Assembly: GCA_027886185.1 (NCBI GenBank)
Contig: WOAB01000215.1
Location: 1 to 64,000, forward strand
Reading direction: 5' to 3'
DNA from: Rheum nobile
Taxonomy: Eukaryota > Streptophyta > Magnoliopsida > Caryophyllales > Polygonaceae
Length of the DNA: 64,000 bases
Notes under the pieces: generated by a model
Told to the model about the DNA's origin: nothing
The model's input: only the letters and a program-made list of their open reading frames with translations
Databases searched by the model: none
Part shown: positions 20,843 to 30,555 of the stretch, piece by piece
Layout: every line of letters starts with the position of its first letter
Position numbering within the stretch: the stretch's first letter is position 1
Translations under genes and position numbers: made by a program

Positions 20843-23622
20843 TCATGGGTCGGCTGAGGGGTTAGGACAGTTTCGTGAGTTATGGCCGACAGCACCACAA
20901 CTTCCACACCTTCTCCTCGGGCCCCTATATTCTCCCCGTGACGGGATCCTTTTCTTCCTTGGTCTTCCGGATTTCCTCCTAACAATCGGGGGCAAACATG
21001 CTCTATTCAAGACCGTGTCAGGAACTTCCCAACGCTCAAATGCAGGAACCGGATATATAGTTTCCTTGTACACTTCCTTCCACATTTCAGCAGTAAAGAA
21101 GGGATGAACAAGAGTGACAGGATCCACACCACAATCCTTCGCGGCCGCTATAGCATGCGCACAAGGAATTTGGTCAACTTGGAAGACGTTGCAGTAGCAG
21201 GTTCGAGCATGCAGATTTAACAAGACTGTAGTTCCATTGGCATGCACTTGAAACTCATATTGATTTAGCCTACTCACAACCATTGTCAACGATTTCAAAT
21301 AATTACCTTCTAGCTCAGTACAAACTGTCGGGGTCCGAATATCCACATGTCCCTCTCCCTTAAATCGCCTGTCACAAAACCAATTACTCATGACATTCAG
21401 TATACCATCAAGCAACCCAATCAACGGCATTAGACACGGGCCCAGTAAGCGACTATTCACGGATTCTGCGTTGTTGGACGTCATAATGTTGAATCTGTTT
21501 GCGGGCATATGCGACCTTGTCCACGCTTCAAATCCAACACCCCTGAGGTACGTACCGACTGTAGGAGACTGGTTGCAAAGTCTTGCAAATTCACGATTAA
21601 AGTCATGTTTGGTTTACGCTTGATTTGCCTTTTGGTACAAAATCCACAAGTCATTTCTTTTAAACCTCGTCTTCACGTTACCCCATAGGTGAAGTGTGCA
21701 ACAACCATGCTTTGCGAAGATATATCGCTCTCTTAAACCTTTGTATATACTTCTATGACGGTCAGACACAAATACGAGGTCATGATCGTCGGCAACAACA
21801 GAGCGTAGGTGTCAGAAGAAATACGACCATGAACTATCATTCTCGCTGTCAACAACAGCAAAAGCCACTAGATATATTTGTCTATTTCCGTCTTGTGCCA
21901 CTGCAACTAGAAGTGTGCCTCTGTACTTTGATCCTAGATGGGTACCATCCACAGTTATGACCTGCAGTAGTTTTCAATCAGCTCTACAATGTCATGTATC
22001 GATTTGACAATAGAATCGGGGAACGTGATAAGATGGAAATATACCTTTCTTAAAAACTGCATTCCATTGCGCCAAGCACCCAAGCTGATGAAACAACACT
22101 TGAATCGACGATTAGAGTCTACTTCAACATGTGTGACTGTCCCTGTATTCATCCTTTCGAGCATGTACATGTATCCATGAATCCTATTGTAGCTTTCTTC
22201 AGCTGTGCCTCTTATCCTGTCAATGGCGGTTAAACGTGCTATGTTTGCCTTGTCGTAACCAACTGCCACTCCCATTTTCTTCATGTTGTCTTGAATTTCG
22301 GCAGCACGAGGTCCGGGACATGTACCGGTTGTGTTAAATCTGTAACAGGATTGTATATGTAACATCTAAGGTTAGTTCATATACATGCTCATATATGATC
22401 GTAATGACAGGATTGTTTACTTACCTTGAAATAATATGGTCAGCAATTACGCTTGAACTTGCATGTCTATGGTAATTATGCTTTAGCTTCATGCCACATG
22501 TATGTTGTCCACAATACTTCCTTACTTGAAACAATCTTGTGCTGCCAAGAGCGGTCCCACGACAAAAAAATGTGCAACTAAGATCAATGCACCTTACCAT
22601 ATATAACTTCTTATCAGACTTATGGATGTGCATCTGGAAGCGCCTCTGTAATGCCATCAAGGATAAACGATCCTTAAGATCCTTCTTGCAATTGAAATGC
22701 TCTCCAACTTTTATTTCCAAATTATTGCCGCTCACCCCATTATCCTTCATTGGCTCATCCAATTGCCTTTTACACAACCGTTTGCTACGATAGTACTCGG
22801 CTTCAATCTGTTGTAGAACTTCCTCATCAATATCTATGAATAAGTTTTTGACTTCATTAGTGTCATCCAACAATGTCCCTTCTTCAACATCCTCCTCAAC
22901 ATCATCCTCAAACTCATCCTCAAGGTCATCCCAATCAAAATCTCGCCCAACGTCTTCCCCATAATCACTCCCATCAGTTTCCGAGTCTGCCTCAGATTGG
23001 CTCACCAAGTCAACTATTTGTACTTCCCCATTGTTTACACGACAAATTTTTGGTTTAAGTTCATACATGTCACAATCAACGATATCCCGTAAAGCTTCAG
23101 TGGGATAATTGTCGCTTACCATATTGCTCTTGTCAGATTTGGTACGATCAGTGACAGGATGGCGACCTACCACAGCCTCGGGCTCTGCCTCTTGAGTTTG
23201 TGTTAACGGTGGCGGAGTCAGACACGCTGTTATGTCCTCTTCATCACTTCTACTTGGATGGCAACCTACCACAACCTCTGGCTCTTTGTTTCCCTTCTTT
23301 TTCATACTCGCATATAACTCGATAGGCCAAATGTTATCGTGCGAGTGTGCGTTCAAAAACTTCAACGCACCAAGGTCCTCGTCATCTTTGACATCGATTG
23401 GTTGTGCTAGTGGTTTCCACGGTGACAAATATTTTATCTCCATTTCATATATCTCGTCAATGCATTTAATCTTCTCAACTAACTTTTTCCTGAGATTTGA
23501 GTAATTTATATCTACATATAAAAGAAGTCCTGTTGTCGTTGTGATCCCATCAAAAACCCACTTGTTTCCCTTACATGTCCATTCACCACCTGTTTTCAGA
23601 GTCAAGTAGTATGATGTTGAAC
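20843..23622 (-). pseudogene. MURA-type Mutator transposase (two in-frame stops)
   Basis: Exons are about 22,435-23,622, 22,045-22,339 and 20,843-21,961; the start exon is not identified. An acidic N-terminal region leads to a MuDR N-terminal domain (FNCKKDLKDRLSLMALQRRF, then VRKYCGQHTCG). The MULE transposase core has the first Asp in ITVDGTHLGSKY, the second in VFVSDRHRSI, a CxxH in GCCTLHLWG and the Glu in SNNAESVNSR. A SWIM zinc finger follows (TCYCNVFQVDQIPCAHA), then a CCHC knuckle near the C-terminus (CGSCGAVGHNSRNC). Stops at 21,812-21,814 (TGA) and 21,614-21,616 (TAA) interrupt the core. Everything else is in frame, so inactivation looks recent. TGACAGGAT or its complement occurs in coding sequence at 21,115, 22,214 and 23,152. 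Confidence 0.85.
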
Positions 23623-24049
23623 CTGTTACACGAAGAAAAAGCAAACACAAGTTCAATAGTTTATTAGGGCCAAACGGGGACCCCCGAATGATAATGCCCT
23701 AACACCGACATTAAAGGGTAAGCAAGACCACAAAATAATTTACTATAAAGAAGAATAGGAATAAGAACGTGAAAGTCAGAACTCACCCATTATTAAACTT
23801 CTTCTATTCCAAAGACATTGAAGACGCTGCACAATCTATTTTGAAGCTTTGTGGATTTAAGGTCTTGGAGTGTTACGGAAGTTTTGTGCAGGTTTACAGG
23901 TTGGGTTATGCTTGGATAACAATCCCTAACACATGGGTAAAGGGGTAGAAATTGGAGGGAAATTTTAGAGGGAAAACGGAGGTTTTCCCTCTAAGTGTGT
24001 ACTACATTTTCAGAGGTCATATCAGGTGAATAGTTATGAAGCAATATTG
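23623..24049. other. Spacer and likely promoter region between transposase and coiled-coil gene
   Basis: No complete gene is seen. The transposase start exon and promoter (-) and the promoter of the coiled-coil gene (+) should lie here or just to the right. A short inverted repeat, AGAGGGAAAAC...GTTTTCCCTCT, occurs at about 23,970-23,997. Confidence 0.4.
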
Positions 24050-24253
24050 AACAAAAAAAGCTAAATAATCTCAGCGGGGACCGCCGACCATTCCTTCTCA
24101 TTTTGCCTCAACAATCCCTAAACCCTCTCTGCGCCGAACTTGAAGGTAACCCTCTTTGTTTATTGTGTGGTTTTCACACTGGATCAGTAAGCAAGCACGT
24201 ATCACTTCTTTTTTGCTGGAAATCTTTCTTTGTTTCTGCAGTACTCGAGTACA

Positions 24254-24667
24254 ATGTCATCCAACGACACCTCAAGTTATCAAAGCGGGGACCCCCGCAA
24301 ATATGAACATCCACCTTCATCTCCTGCACCTTCTCAATTAGAGGAGAAGTTGCAAGAAGAGTTAGACATGTTGCTAACGAATAGCCCACGTTCCAACATG
24401 TTGGGTGAAATAATCACACGCCTACGTACTGAGATACATGAACTTGGACAGAGAATCATGGAACTCAATACAACTGAGATGCAATTCGATCATGCAATTT
24501 GGCGACTAAATGCAAGGGTGGCAGAACTTGAAGCTGAAAACAAGGCACTACACTCTCAGGCAAACTTCAGAAAACATGTAATAGTTCCTATTTATGCGTT
24601 TGGTGCTGGTGTGATTCTAGGGATTAGTGCTTTCAGCATTTGTAATCGAGCATGTAGGCATGGTTGA
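24254..24667 (+). CDS. Coiled-coil protein with C-terminal membrane anchor, copy 2
   Basis: The 137-aa frame is intact. A 96-nt leader intron (24,146-24,241) precedes the ATG. Residues about 1-35 are polar, Ser/Pro-rich and probably disordered. Residues about 36-105 are heptad-rich (EEKLQEELDMLL, EIITRLRTEIHEL, ARVAELEAENKAL), indicating a coiled coil. A hydrophobic C-terminal segment near residues 113-132 (VIVPIYAFGAGVILGISAF) ends in a short basic tail, the layout of a tail-anchored membrane protein. I do not recognise the family. It faces the SDE3-like gene, with about 300 bp between stop codons, and the pair was duplicated together. Confidence 0.65.
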   Translation: MSSNDTSSYQSGDPRKYEHPPSSPAPSQLEEKLQEELDMLLTNSPRSNMLGEIITRLRTEIHELGQRIMELNTTEMQFDHAIWRLNARVAELEAENKALHSQANFRKHVIVPIYAFGAGVILGISAFSICNRACRHG

Positions 24668-24968
24668 GGATGAATTGACTATGAAGTATGTACCTCATGA
24701 CTTTGGTTTTTTATGTAAGAGGATGAATTTTATTTTCGAATAGTTTTAGAAAGCATGGTTGATTCTACATGTGAGATTGCCAAAATATTAATGTCGATAC
24801 TACACACACCGACAATTACCTTACTAGAATAGTTGTCAACTGGATACTATCATTACATTCCTACAATATTGTAGCGTGGGCTACCATTACATGTCTACAA
24901 AAAGGATAGTTGTCAACTGGATGCTATCATTACATTACTAGAATCACAACTACCTACTCACAACCTCC

Positions 24969-27641
24969 TCATGCACAGCCTTCATAGGCGCTATTTAAAA
25001 CACAATCCTTTAGGATTTCTTGCCAGTGCCAATCCTGTCAAAGACCAAAAACACGGTAGTTAATCAACCTTGTTAATCCTGTCAATGACCAACAACAATG
25101 ACCAACTCTTAGGATTTTTTTACCGGGAATTACCTTTTCTAAAATATAAGGGTTTCCAACTATAATAAGAAATGATCGGGCACGAGTCAGGGAAAAATTT
25201 AACCTCTTCGGGTTGCTCATATATCTCATGCGGAAAGTCTTGTCATATGCATCGTGGTTAGCGGTCGATCTGACGGTTGACAGGATGATCACTTCCTTTT
25301 CTTCACCCAGAAACTGCTCAACCCCGCCAATCTCAATATCCCTCATACGTAGAGACATGAGAGCCTTCCTTATCTTTAGTACTTGTTGTGGGAAAGGGGT
25401 AATAATCCCGATGTCTTGCTCAGGCACATTCCTTCTTATCAGCCTCTGTACGAGCTCAACCACCTTGCTAGCTTCAATCCTATTAAACCATGATGGGCTG
25501 CCTTTTTCCCTCTCATCAAAGCCTTGGATGCCACAAAACATGAAAGGGAAGTTCCTATTGGGAAGCATATCAGCCCAAGGTAAGAAACATGTCTTACTAT
25601 CTTCTCGATATGGCCTCAATGCTCCACTATAAAATAGTCTTGAAGGAACATTGACAATAGCAGGGTGGCTCCGGTAATTGTTCAACAACATTGTGACATA
25701 ATTACGATCCCCTGATCTGTAAACTTCAAAGTCCAACAATCTCTCTAGAAAAGATCTTCCCAAACCATAAGCCTCAGCTTGCTTTGAATAAATATCAGGC
25801 CCAAGTTGTTTGGGATCACCACAAAGAACAATAACTGTGTTCTTTTCTATGAGGGTTGATATGGGGATCATTGTCTCTGGCTCTGAAACTTGGCTTGCAT
25901 CATCTAAGATGATGTGGGAGAAGTGGCCACGGTTAACCCTTTCAGCATGATAGAGGTAAGATGCACTCGTGTATGTCGTTATTATTATCTTATACATGCG
26001 GAGTGCATCTCGAGAAGGGCAAGTGAAGAAACCAGCAATGTAGGTGCAGAACCTCAACAATGAAGCGTTTATTTTTTATAAGGGACGATGTGTGGCATTC
26101 AACCTATAAATATCTTCCTCCCTAAGTGAAGGACACTCACCAAGTATTTTCTCTAATATGTGATCTGCCGCGCAATTTGAATAAGCACATACCAGTATAT
26201 GAGAATCACGTCTAGTTGTATAGAGTTGTAGGATCACCTCCACCAGTGTTTTTGTCTTTCCTATTCCCGGGGGTCCATAAATCACATAAGGAGCTCCTCC
26301 TCTGCAGCCTAAAATTAAGCGAACAACATTTTTTGGGTCCTCATCAAGATGAAGTGAGATAGGCACAAAATTGTTGGTTGTAATCCTCCGTTTTGACTTA
26401 TACTCATGGGGAAAGAGGAAGTTTTCATGTAATGCCTCTGCAGATAGAATGGCTTCATGAAGCTTACGGAAATTTGTCCCGTTGAACACAAAACAGATTT
26501 CATACGCATTGCTATCTATATGCCTTTGGTAAAATTCATCATTAAATTGCAATAATAATTCATCAGCCTCAACACGGTCGATCAAGCCCTGTTCAAAGAA
26601 CATTAGCAAGTTCAACATGAGAACATAACATTGACAACGATAATTCGTGCAATTTCATAATTCATACCGACAATAGTATATTACACTTTGACAAAAAACA
26701 TAAGATACCTAACATTATTAACATACCTGATGGACAGAATATTCTCCATAAACATTCACCACATCTCCACTGACAACTGAGGGCCTTCTTTCACCTACTC
26801 CTGGCACTTTAAGTGCTACAAGCCTGACATTATACCTTTGTCTCAAAGTAACAAACTTCATATTATAAGCTTTGACATACTCCTGTAAACAAATATAAAA
26901 AAAATTCATTCAACAACTTGGTACTATGACAGAACGATGCCATTTAGCTATCCCCTCAGTCCCCCAACCCCCATACATAGAAAACATAACACTTACCATA
27001 ATCAGAAGTTCCTCCATCCCTAACAACTCATTGAAATACGACACATAATTTTCCTCTGTTAAGCCTTGTAAGACCACTTCAGGGATTTCCTCAAACTCTA
27101 TCGCTTTCCTGATCTGTGTTGGTATGTTATATGGTCTCTGAGGTGCCAAAGCTTTGGATACCTCATCTTCAGCCAAGAGGAAGACAAGTCGTTCAATAAT
27201 CCCCTGATCAGTTTGGATATGCAGTATAGATGTGAAAAGGCCAATCTCCTTGGGCACACAAGACATCCATATAGTCAAGCTACCATGTGGGTTCAAATTT
27301 CGTTCCTCCATATCAAAACAAGGGACAAAATCTTCCTCGGGTATGTCATCTGGCTGGCCAGATGGAGGTTTCATCAATGACAACACAAATGAATCTTCAG
27401 GATTTGAAGCATAAATCTTCACACCCCAAAGTAAAATATATTCATCTGTGGTATTTTCTATGGTGAATGACGCCACGGCAACCTCGTTCACAGGAATCGA
27501 TTGAGGCTTTCCTCCAGCAAATGGAAACGGCACAGACACCATGACAGGACCCTCCTCAGTTGGCGATGATGTTGTGACTGAAGGAACATCGATGAAGCCA
27601 ACCTCTCCCTTGTCTCCAATGGTGGAGTATTCATCGTCCAT
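24969..27641 (-). pseudogene. SDE3-like RNA helicase, copy 2 (one premature stop)
   Basis: Four exons join in phase: 26,997-27,641, 26,727-26,882, 25,134-26,588 and 24,969-25,034, giving 774 codons including the terminal stop. Arabidopsis SDE3 has about 1,000 residues. The N-terminus (MDDEYSTIGDKGEVGFIDV, VSVPFPFAGGKPQS) and the C-terminus (DWHWQEILKDCV...) both match SDE3. Helicase motifs are GPPGIGKT (Walker A), LDDASQ (usually DEAGQ in SDE3), VLCGDPKQLGP, NYRSHPA, IITPFPQQV, VEQFLGEEKEVI and LTRARS. The only lesion is TAA at 26,076-26,078, where copy 1 has GAA, between the Ia-like and II regions. Without read-through the product lacks motifs II-VI. SDE3 acts in RNA silencing; its presence inside a transposon is notable. 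It could be a captured host gene or a long-standing element gene. Confidence 0.85.
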
Positions 27642-28362
27642 ACCTATTTGCCACTCAATTAAAATCCAACAGAAATTTGTGAGTCCACAGGAAAAGAACA
27701 CAACCACACGAGTTGCTCTAAGGAGAGGAAAGAGATGAAGAGTAGAAAGAGATGGGTAAACAACACACACTCCAATGAGATGGGGTAGATGAAGTGCCAT
27801 TACTATCTCCATAAAGTAAGATCTCTGTGAAGTAAATCAGTCTGAATACGGTCACATTTGTCAATCATACATTATTACACTGTGAAAATAATATAAATAG
27901 TATGTCACAATAACAATTTAAAATGTCACGCTTTGGAAATCACCAGCACTACAAGTGCCTCCTCTGTACCTAAAAATACTCAAACATGGAGCATTTTCTA
28001 ATTAAGATATCTTTAAAGTAGATTGGTGAGATGAAGTGAAATTAATATCTATGTAAAGTAAAATTGTCAAAGAAGCAGAGCATCAGGAACGTGAGATCTA
28101 ATTAAGACATCTTATATTTAGATGAACTATCCAGCTCCTGAGAACAACTATTCAGCCAGATGTCACACGTCCTACCCAAATTAGGCAATAGACAAGCATG
28201 TAATATAGTCTAATGACTAAAAACTTTTAGTTATTAATTATGACATTATTCTGTGATATTTGGTATGACATATATCCAATTTAAACGGTATAGTTATGAC
28301 ATTTTTATTACTAAGTATGACAATTATTTTACTAAGTCCGACAAGATTTGTCTATTATAGCA

Positions 28363-29065
28363 GGAAAAAACCTTGTCAATATAACTACCAGTTCATCCAG
28401 ACTAGAATCATTTCTTTACTTCAGAAAATTACCACTTCATCTCTTCAATTGGGTTTTACATTTGCTCCCTTCTGAATATTTGCTTTTACATAATTTAGCC
28501 CTACCCCTAACCTGGAAAACTGCTTCTGAAACAATCTGCTGAGTTCAACAGTTTTTCGGGTTCATATGCTGAGGTTCAACCCTTCTCTCGCCCATCGCCA
28601 TTCCTTTTTAACAGTTGCATAGTTCACCATGGAGATACATCGTCATTCCTGTTTACATCGCCATGGAGATACATCGCCATTCCTTTTAAACTCTAGCACA
28701 GTTCGCCATGGAAAAAAATTGTGAATATAACTACCTACTAGTTCATCGCATCTTGTTTAATAGTTACAAGGACGTGTGCAGAATGGAAGGGAGAGGGAGG
28801 GGAGGGAGGATGGGTTTGCATCTTTTACTTTCAACTGTTCATGTACCGGCCGGCGGGATGGATGAAGCTGGGATGGGCGGGAAGTGGGCGGGAGAGATGA
28901 AGAAGGGGGCGGGAAATATTTTGGGGTTTTAGAGGGAAATTGCAAAAATTATTATTTTACTATTTTGAGCTTTTTGTTTCCTTTTTCTTTTCATGCTTTT
29001 TTTTATTTTACTTCATTTCTGAATTAAAAGAAAAACTTTAATATTTTGCAAAAATACCCCATTTG
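28363..29065. other. Right subterminal region of the MULE
   Basis: No gene can be supported. The short frames at 28,700-28,930 are G-rich low-complexity translations (GGGAGAGGGAGGGGAGGGAGG and similar). Near 28,560-28,710 the phrase GTTCACCATGGAGATACATCG and close variants (ATCGCCATTCC) repeat three to four times, a small degenerate tandem repeat. Confidence 0.45.
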
Positions 29066-29154
29066 GTGTATATATGCAAAAAAAAAGTCAAAGTGATATA
29101 TATACAACTCACTAATTCATTTGGGGTATATATGCAAATCCGTGTTAGTTATTA
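29066..29154. repeat. Right terminal inverted repeat (degenerate)
   Basis: On the complementary strand the end reads CACGGATTTGCATATATACCCC, then a T-rich block and TTTGCATATATACC. This mirrors the left end (GGAAATAGCACTCAATACCCC, then TTTTTTGCAATTATACC). The repeated GGGGTATATATGCAAA words on this side suggest internal duplication of the end. Confidence 0.45.
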
Positions 29155-29163
29155 GGGTTTTTA
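29155..29163 (+). repeat. Right 9-bp target duplication (TTAGTTATT)
   Basis: Identical to 9,495-9,503. Joining the two flanks at this repeat would give a continuous unremarkable sequence (...GTTTACTCCTTTAGTTATT, then AGGGTTTTTAGAGAG...), as expected for an empty site. Confidence 0.55.
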
Positions 29164-30236
29164 GAGAGAAGGAGAACCCTCTCTCTAAGTCCCATGAAGT
29201 TTCTTTAGCATATATATTTTGAGCTTTAGTTTAGGTTTGACCTGAGTTTTAGTTTTTTTTTTACTTTAGTTTTCTTTTAGCTTTTTCCAGCAGCATACAA
29301 AGGAATTAAAGAGGGAGTTTTGGCCTTATAGCATTTGGAAGACTTGGTATTATTGTTCTAGTTTTTTGTCAACTTGGATTATTTTTACATTGAAACTAAG
29401 TGTTCTTATTTCCCGTATTTATTGGATAATTCATATATGTTGTTGTTAGTTTAAATCTATTGAACATGTCTTCAGTTATGCTTGGCTAAATTCCTAATTC
29501 TAAGGTTAGGGTGATCCCGATAATGTGTATGTAATTATAATTATTTATTTGCCTGAATTGAAATAATATTTGATTCATTCCTAGATGCTTTATGCCTATA
29601 GTAGCCTATACGAATTGGATCCTATTAGGGTTTGAGACTGAAAGATGATGACGTTAATAGGTAGTTAGATAGGGTTTGAGACTGGGAGGTAATAACTTCT
29701 ATTAAAATCCTAGGAATTGAACCTGAGTGTTATTTATTTGACAACAACTTAATTACTCTTGAGGATTAATAGAATATCATAGATGTTCTAGGTTTGAGTT
29801 GGATTAGCGGAGCGCGACAACGAATGTTATTTCAGTTTATCCCTAGACTTTGAGTACATTAAAGGGTTTGGATGAGATTAGCTCTGTGCGACAACGATTG
29901 TTAGTTTAGTCCTGACACATTTACTATCGTCTGAAAGGAGTTAGTAGATTACCTTAGATAGCTTACTTTCGAATAATTTAGACTAGATTCAGATGAAGTG
30001 TGATTTTATTTACTGTTGCATTGTTGTGGTGATCCTTAACCTTAGACACATTTATCCCATTGATTTAATCTTTTTTATTTGTTAGCTTTGTTATAGTTTT
30101 CCCTAATTTCTTATTTTTACGGCCTAATTCACTGGTAGAATTTCAATTGATATTACATTGGTCTCTGTGGGATCGACATTTGACTACTACAATAGATCTC
30201 GTACACTTGTGGGTAGGTTTTAGCCACATCAATAGG
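29164..30236. other. Retroelement-like non-coding DNA
   Basis: No gene is seen. Near 30,155-30,232 the phrase GGTCTCTGTGGGATCGACA and then CTCGTACACTTGTGGGTAGG resembles the non-coding leader or 3' region of plant Ty3/gypsy elements. The duplicated phrase AGGGTTTGAGACTG..A occurs at 29,629 and 29,669. It stops where plastid-derived sequence starts, at about 30,237. Confidence 0.4.
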
Positions 30237-30400
30237 TATCATATTCATGGAATACAAATCACTTTCAAGATGCCTTGTTGGTAAAATGGTAGACACGCAA
30301 GACTCGAAATGTCGTGCTAAAGAGCGTGGAGGTTTGAGTCCTCTTCAAGGAATAAAGAATTCTCATTGAATGAGCAATTCACCGTAAATACAACTAAGCA
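30237..30400 (+). other. Plastid-derived insertion (NUPT) around trnL-CAA
   Basis: The sequence TGGAATACAAATCACTTTCAAG before the tRNA-like stretch, and TTGAATGAGCAATTCA after it, match from memory the surroundings of trnL-CAA in plant plastid genomes. Several substitutions have accumulated, so this is an old nuclear copy. Confidence 0.7.
30272..30352 (+). pseudogene. Plastid-type tRNA-Leu(CAA) pseudogene
   Basis: The 81-nt length and order match plastid trnL-CAA: acceptor strand GCCTTG, D-arm region GGTAGACACGC, a long variable arm with GTGCTAAAGAGCGTGGAGG, T-arm GGTTTGAGTCC (normally GGTTCGAGTCC) and closing CAAGG. The anticodon loop reads CTCGAAA where the plastid gene has CTCAAAA, changing CAA to CGA. 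The anticodon stem also has a mismatch, and the first and last bases no longer pair well. It is not expected to work in the nucleus. Confidence 0.8.
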
Positions 30401-30555
30401 ATAGTACACAAAACCAACTCTTTCATCTTTCAAGACGCTACGTTAAAACACGAACTTGCAGATATTTCGAGCAGGAACAAATTGAGCATCGAGGCCATCT
30501 GCCTGAGTAAACATAAGATGGGATTGTAATCAACGAGTTTACATTATGACTCTTA

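Larger units (their letters stand above)
24050..28362. repeat. Duplicated unit, copy 2 (inside the MULE)
   Basis: Collinear with 230-4,807 (see there). This copy keeps the small gene fully open and the helicase open but for one codon. Its last portion (27,800-28,362) is gene-free and rich in TGTCA/TGACA words. It ends where copy 1 meets the poly(G) run. Confidence 0.85.
9504..29154. mobile_element. Giant Ulp1/DUF1985 Mutator-like element (VANDAL/Kaonashi-like)
   Basis: The inferred element is 19,651 bp. Its evidence is a 9-bp flanking direct repeat, imperfect terminal inverted repeats, a MURA-type transposase gene (20.8-23.6 kb, -), two DUF1985-Ulp1 genes (10.6-14.1 and 14.8-19.4 kb, +), a 143-aa orphan gene and an SDE3-like helicase unit. 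The nonamer TGACAGGAT occurs at least 19 times inside and apparently nowhere else in the window except copy 1 of the helicase unit. MULEs with Ulp1 proteases are known from plants (KI-MULE/Kaonashi), and DUF1985 is the domain of the VANDAL anti-silencing factor VANC. The transposase has two in-frame stops, so the copy is probably not autonomous. It could instead be two nested MULEs, since gene A and gene B are diverged paralogues. Confidence 0.6.

Noticed and set aside
9495..29163. Idea that the 9-bp repeat proves one single insertion
   Set aside because: Kept only as likely. TTAGTTATT is AT-rich, the inverted ends are degenerate, the right end needs three extra bases before the repeat, and gene A and B could come from two nested MULEs.
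30272..30352. Functional nuclear tRNA gene
   Set aside because: It is a plastid-type tRNA-Leu with a changed anticodon, a weakened anticodon stem and a T-arm change, inside recognisable plastid flank.
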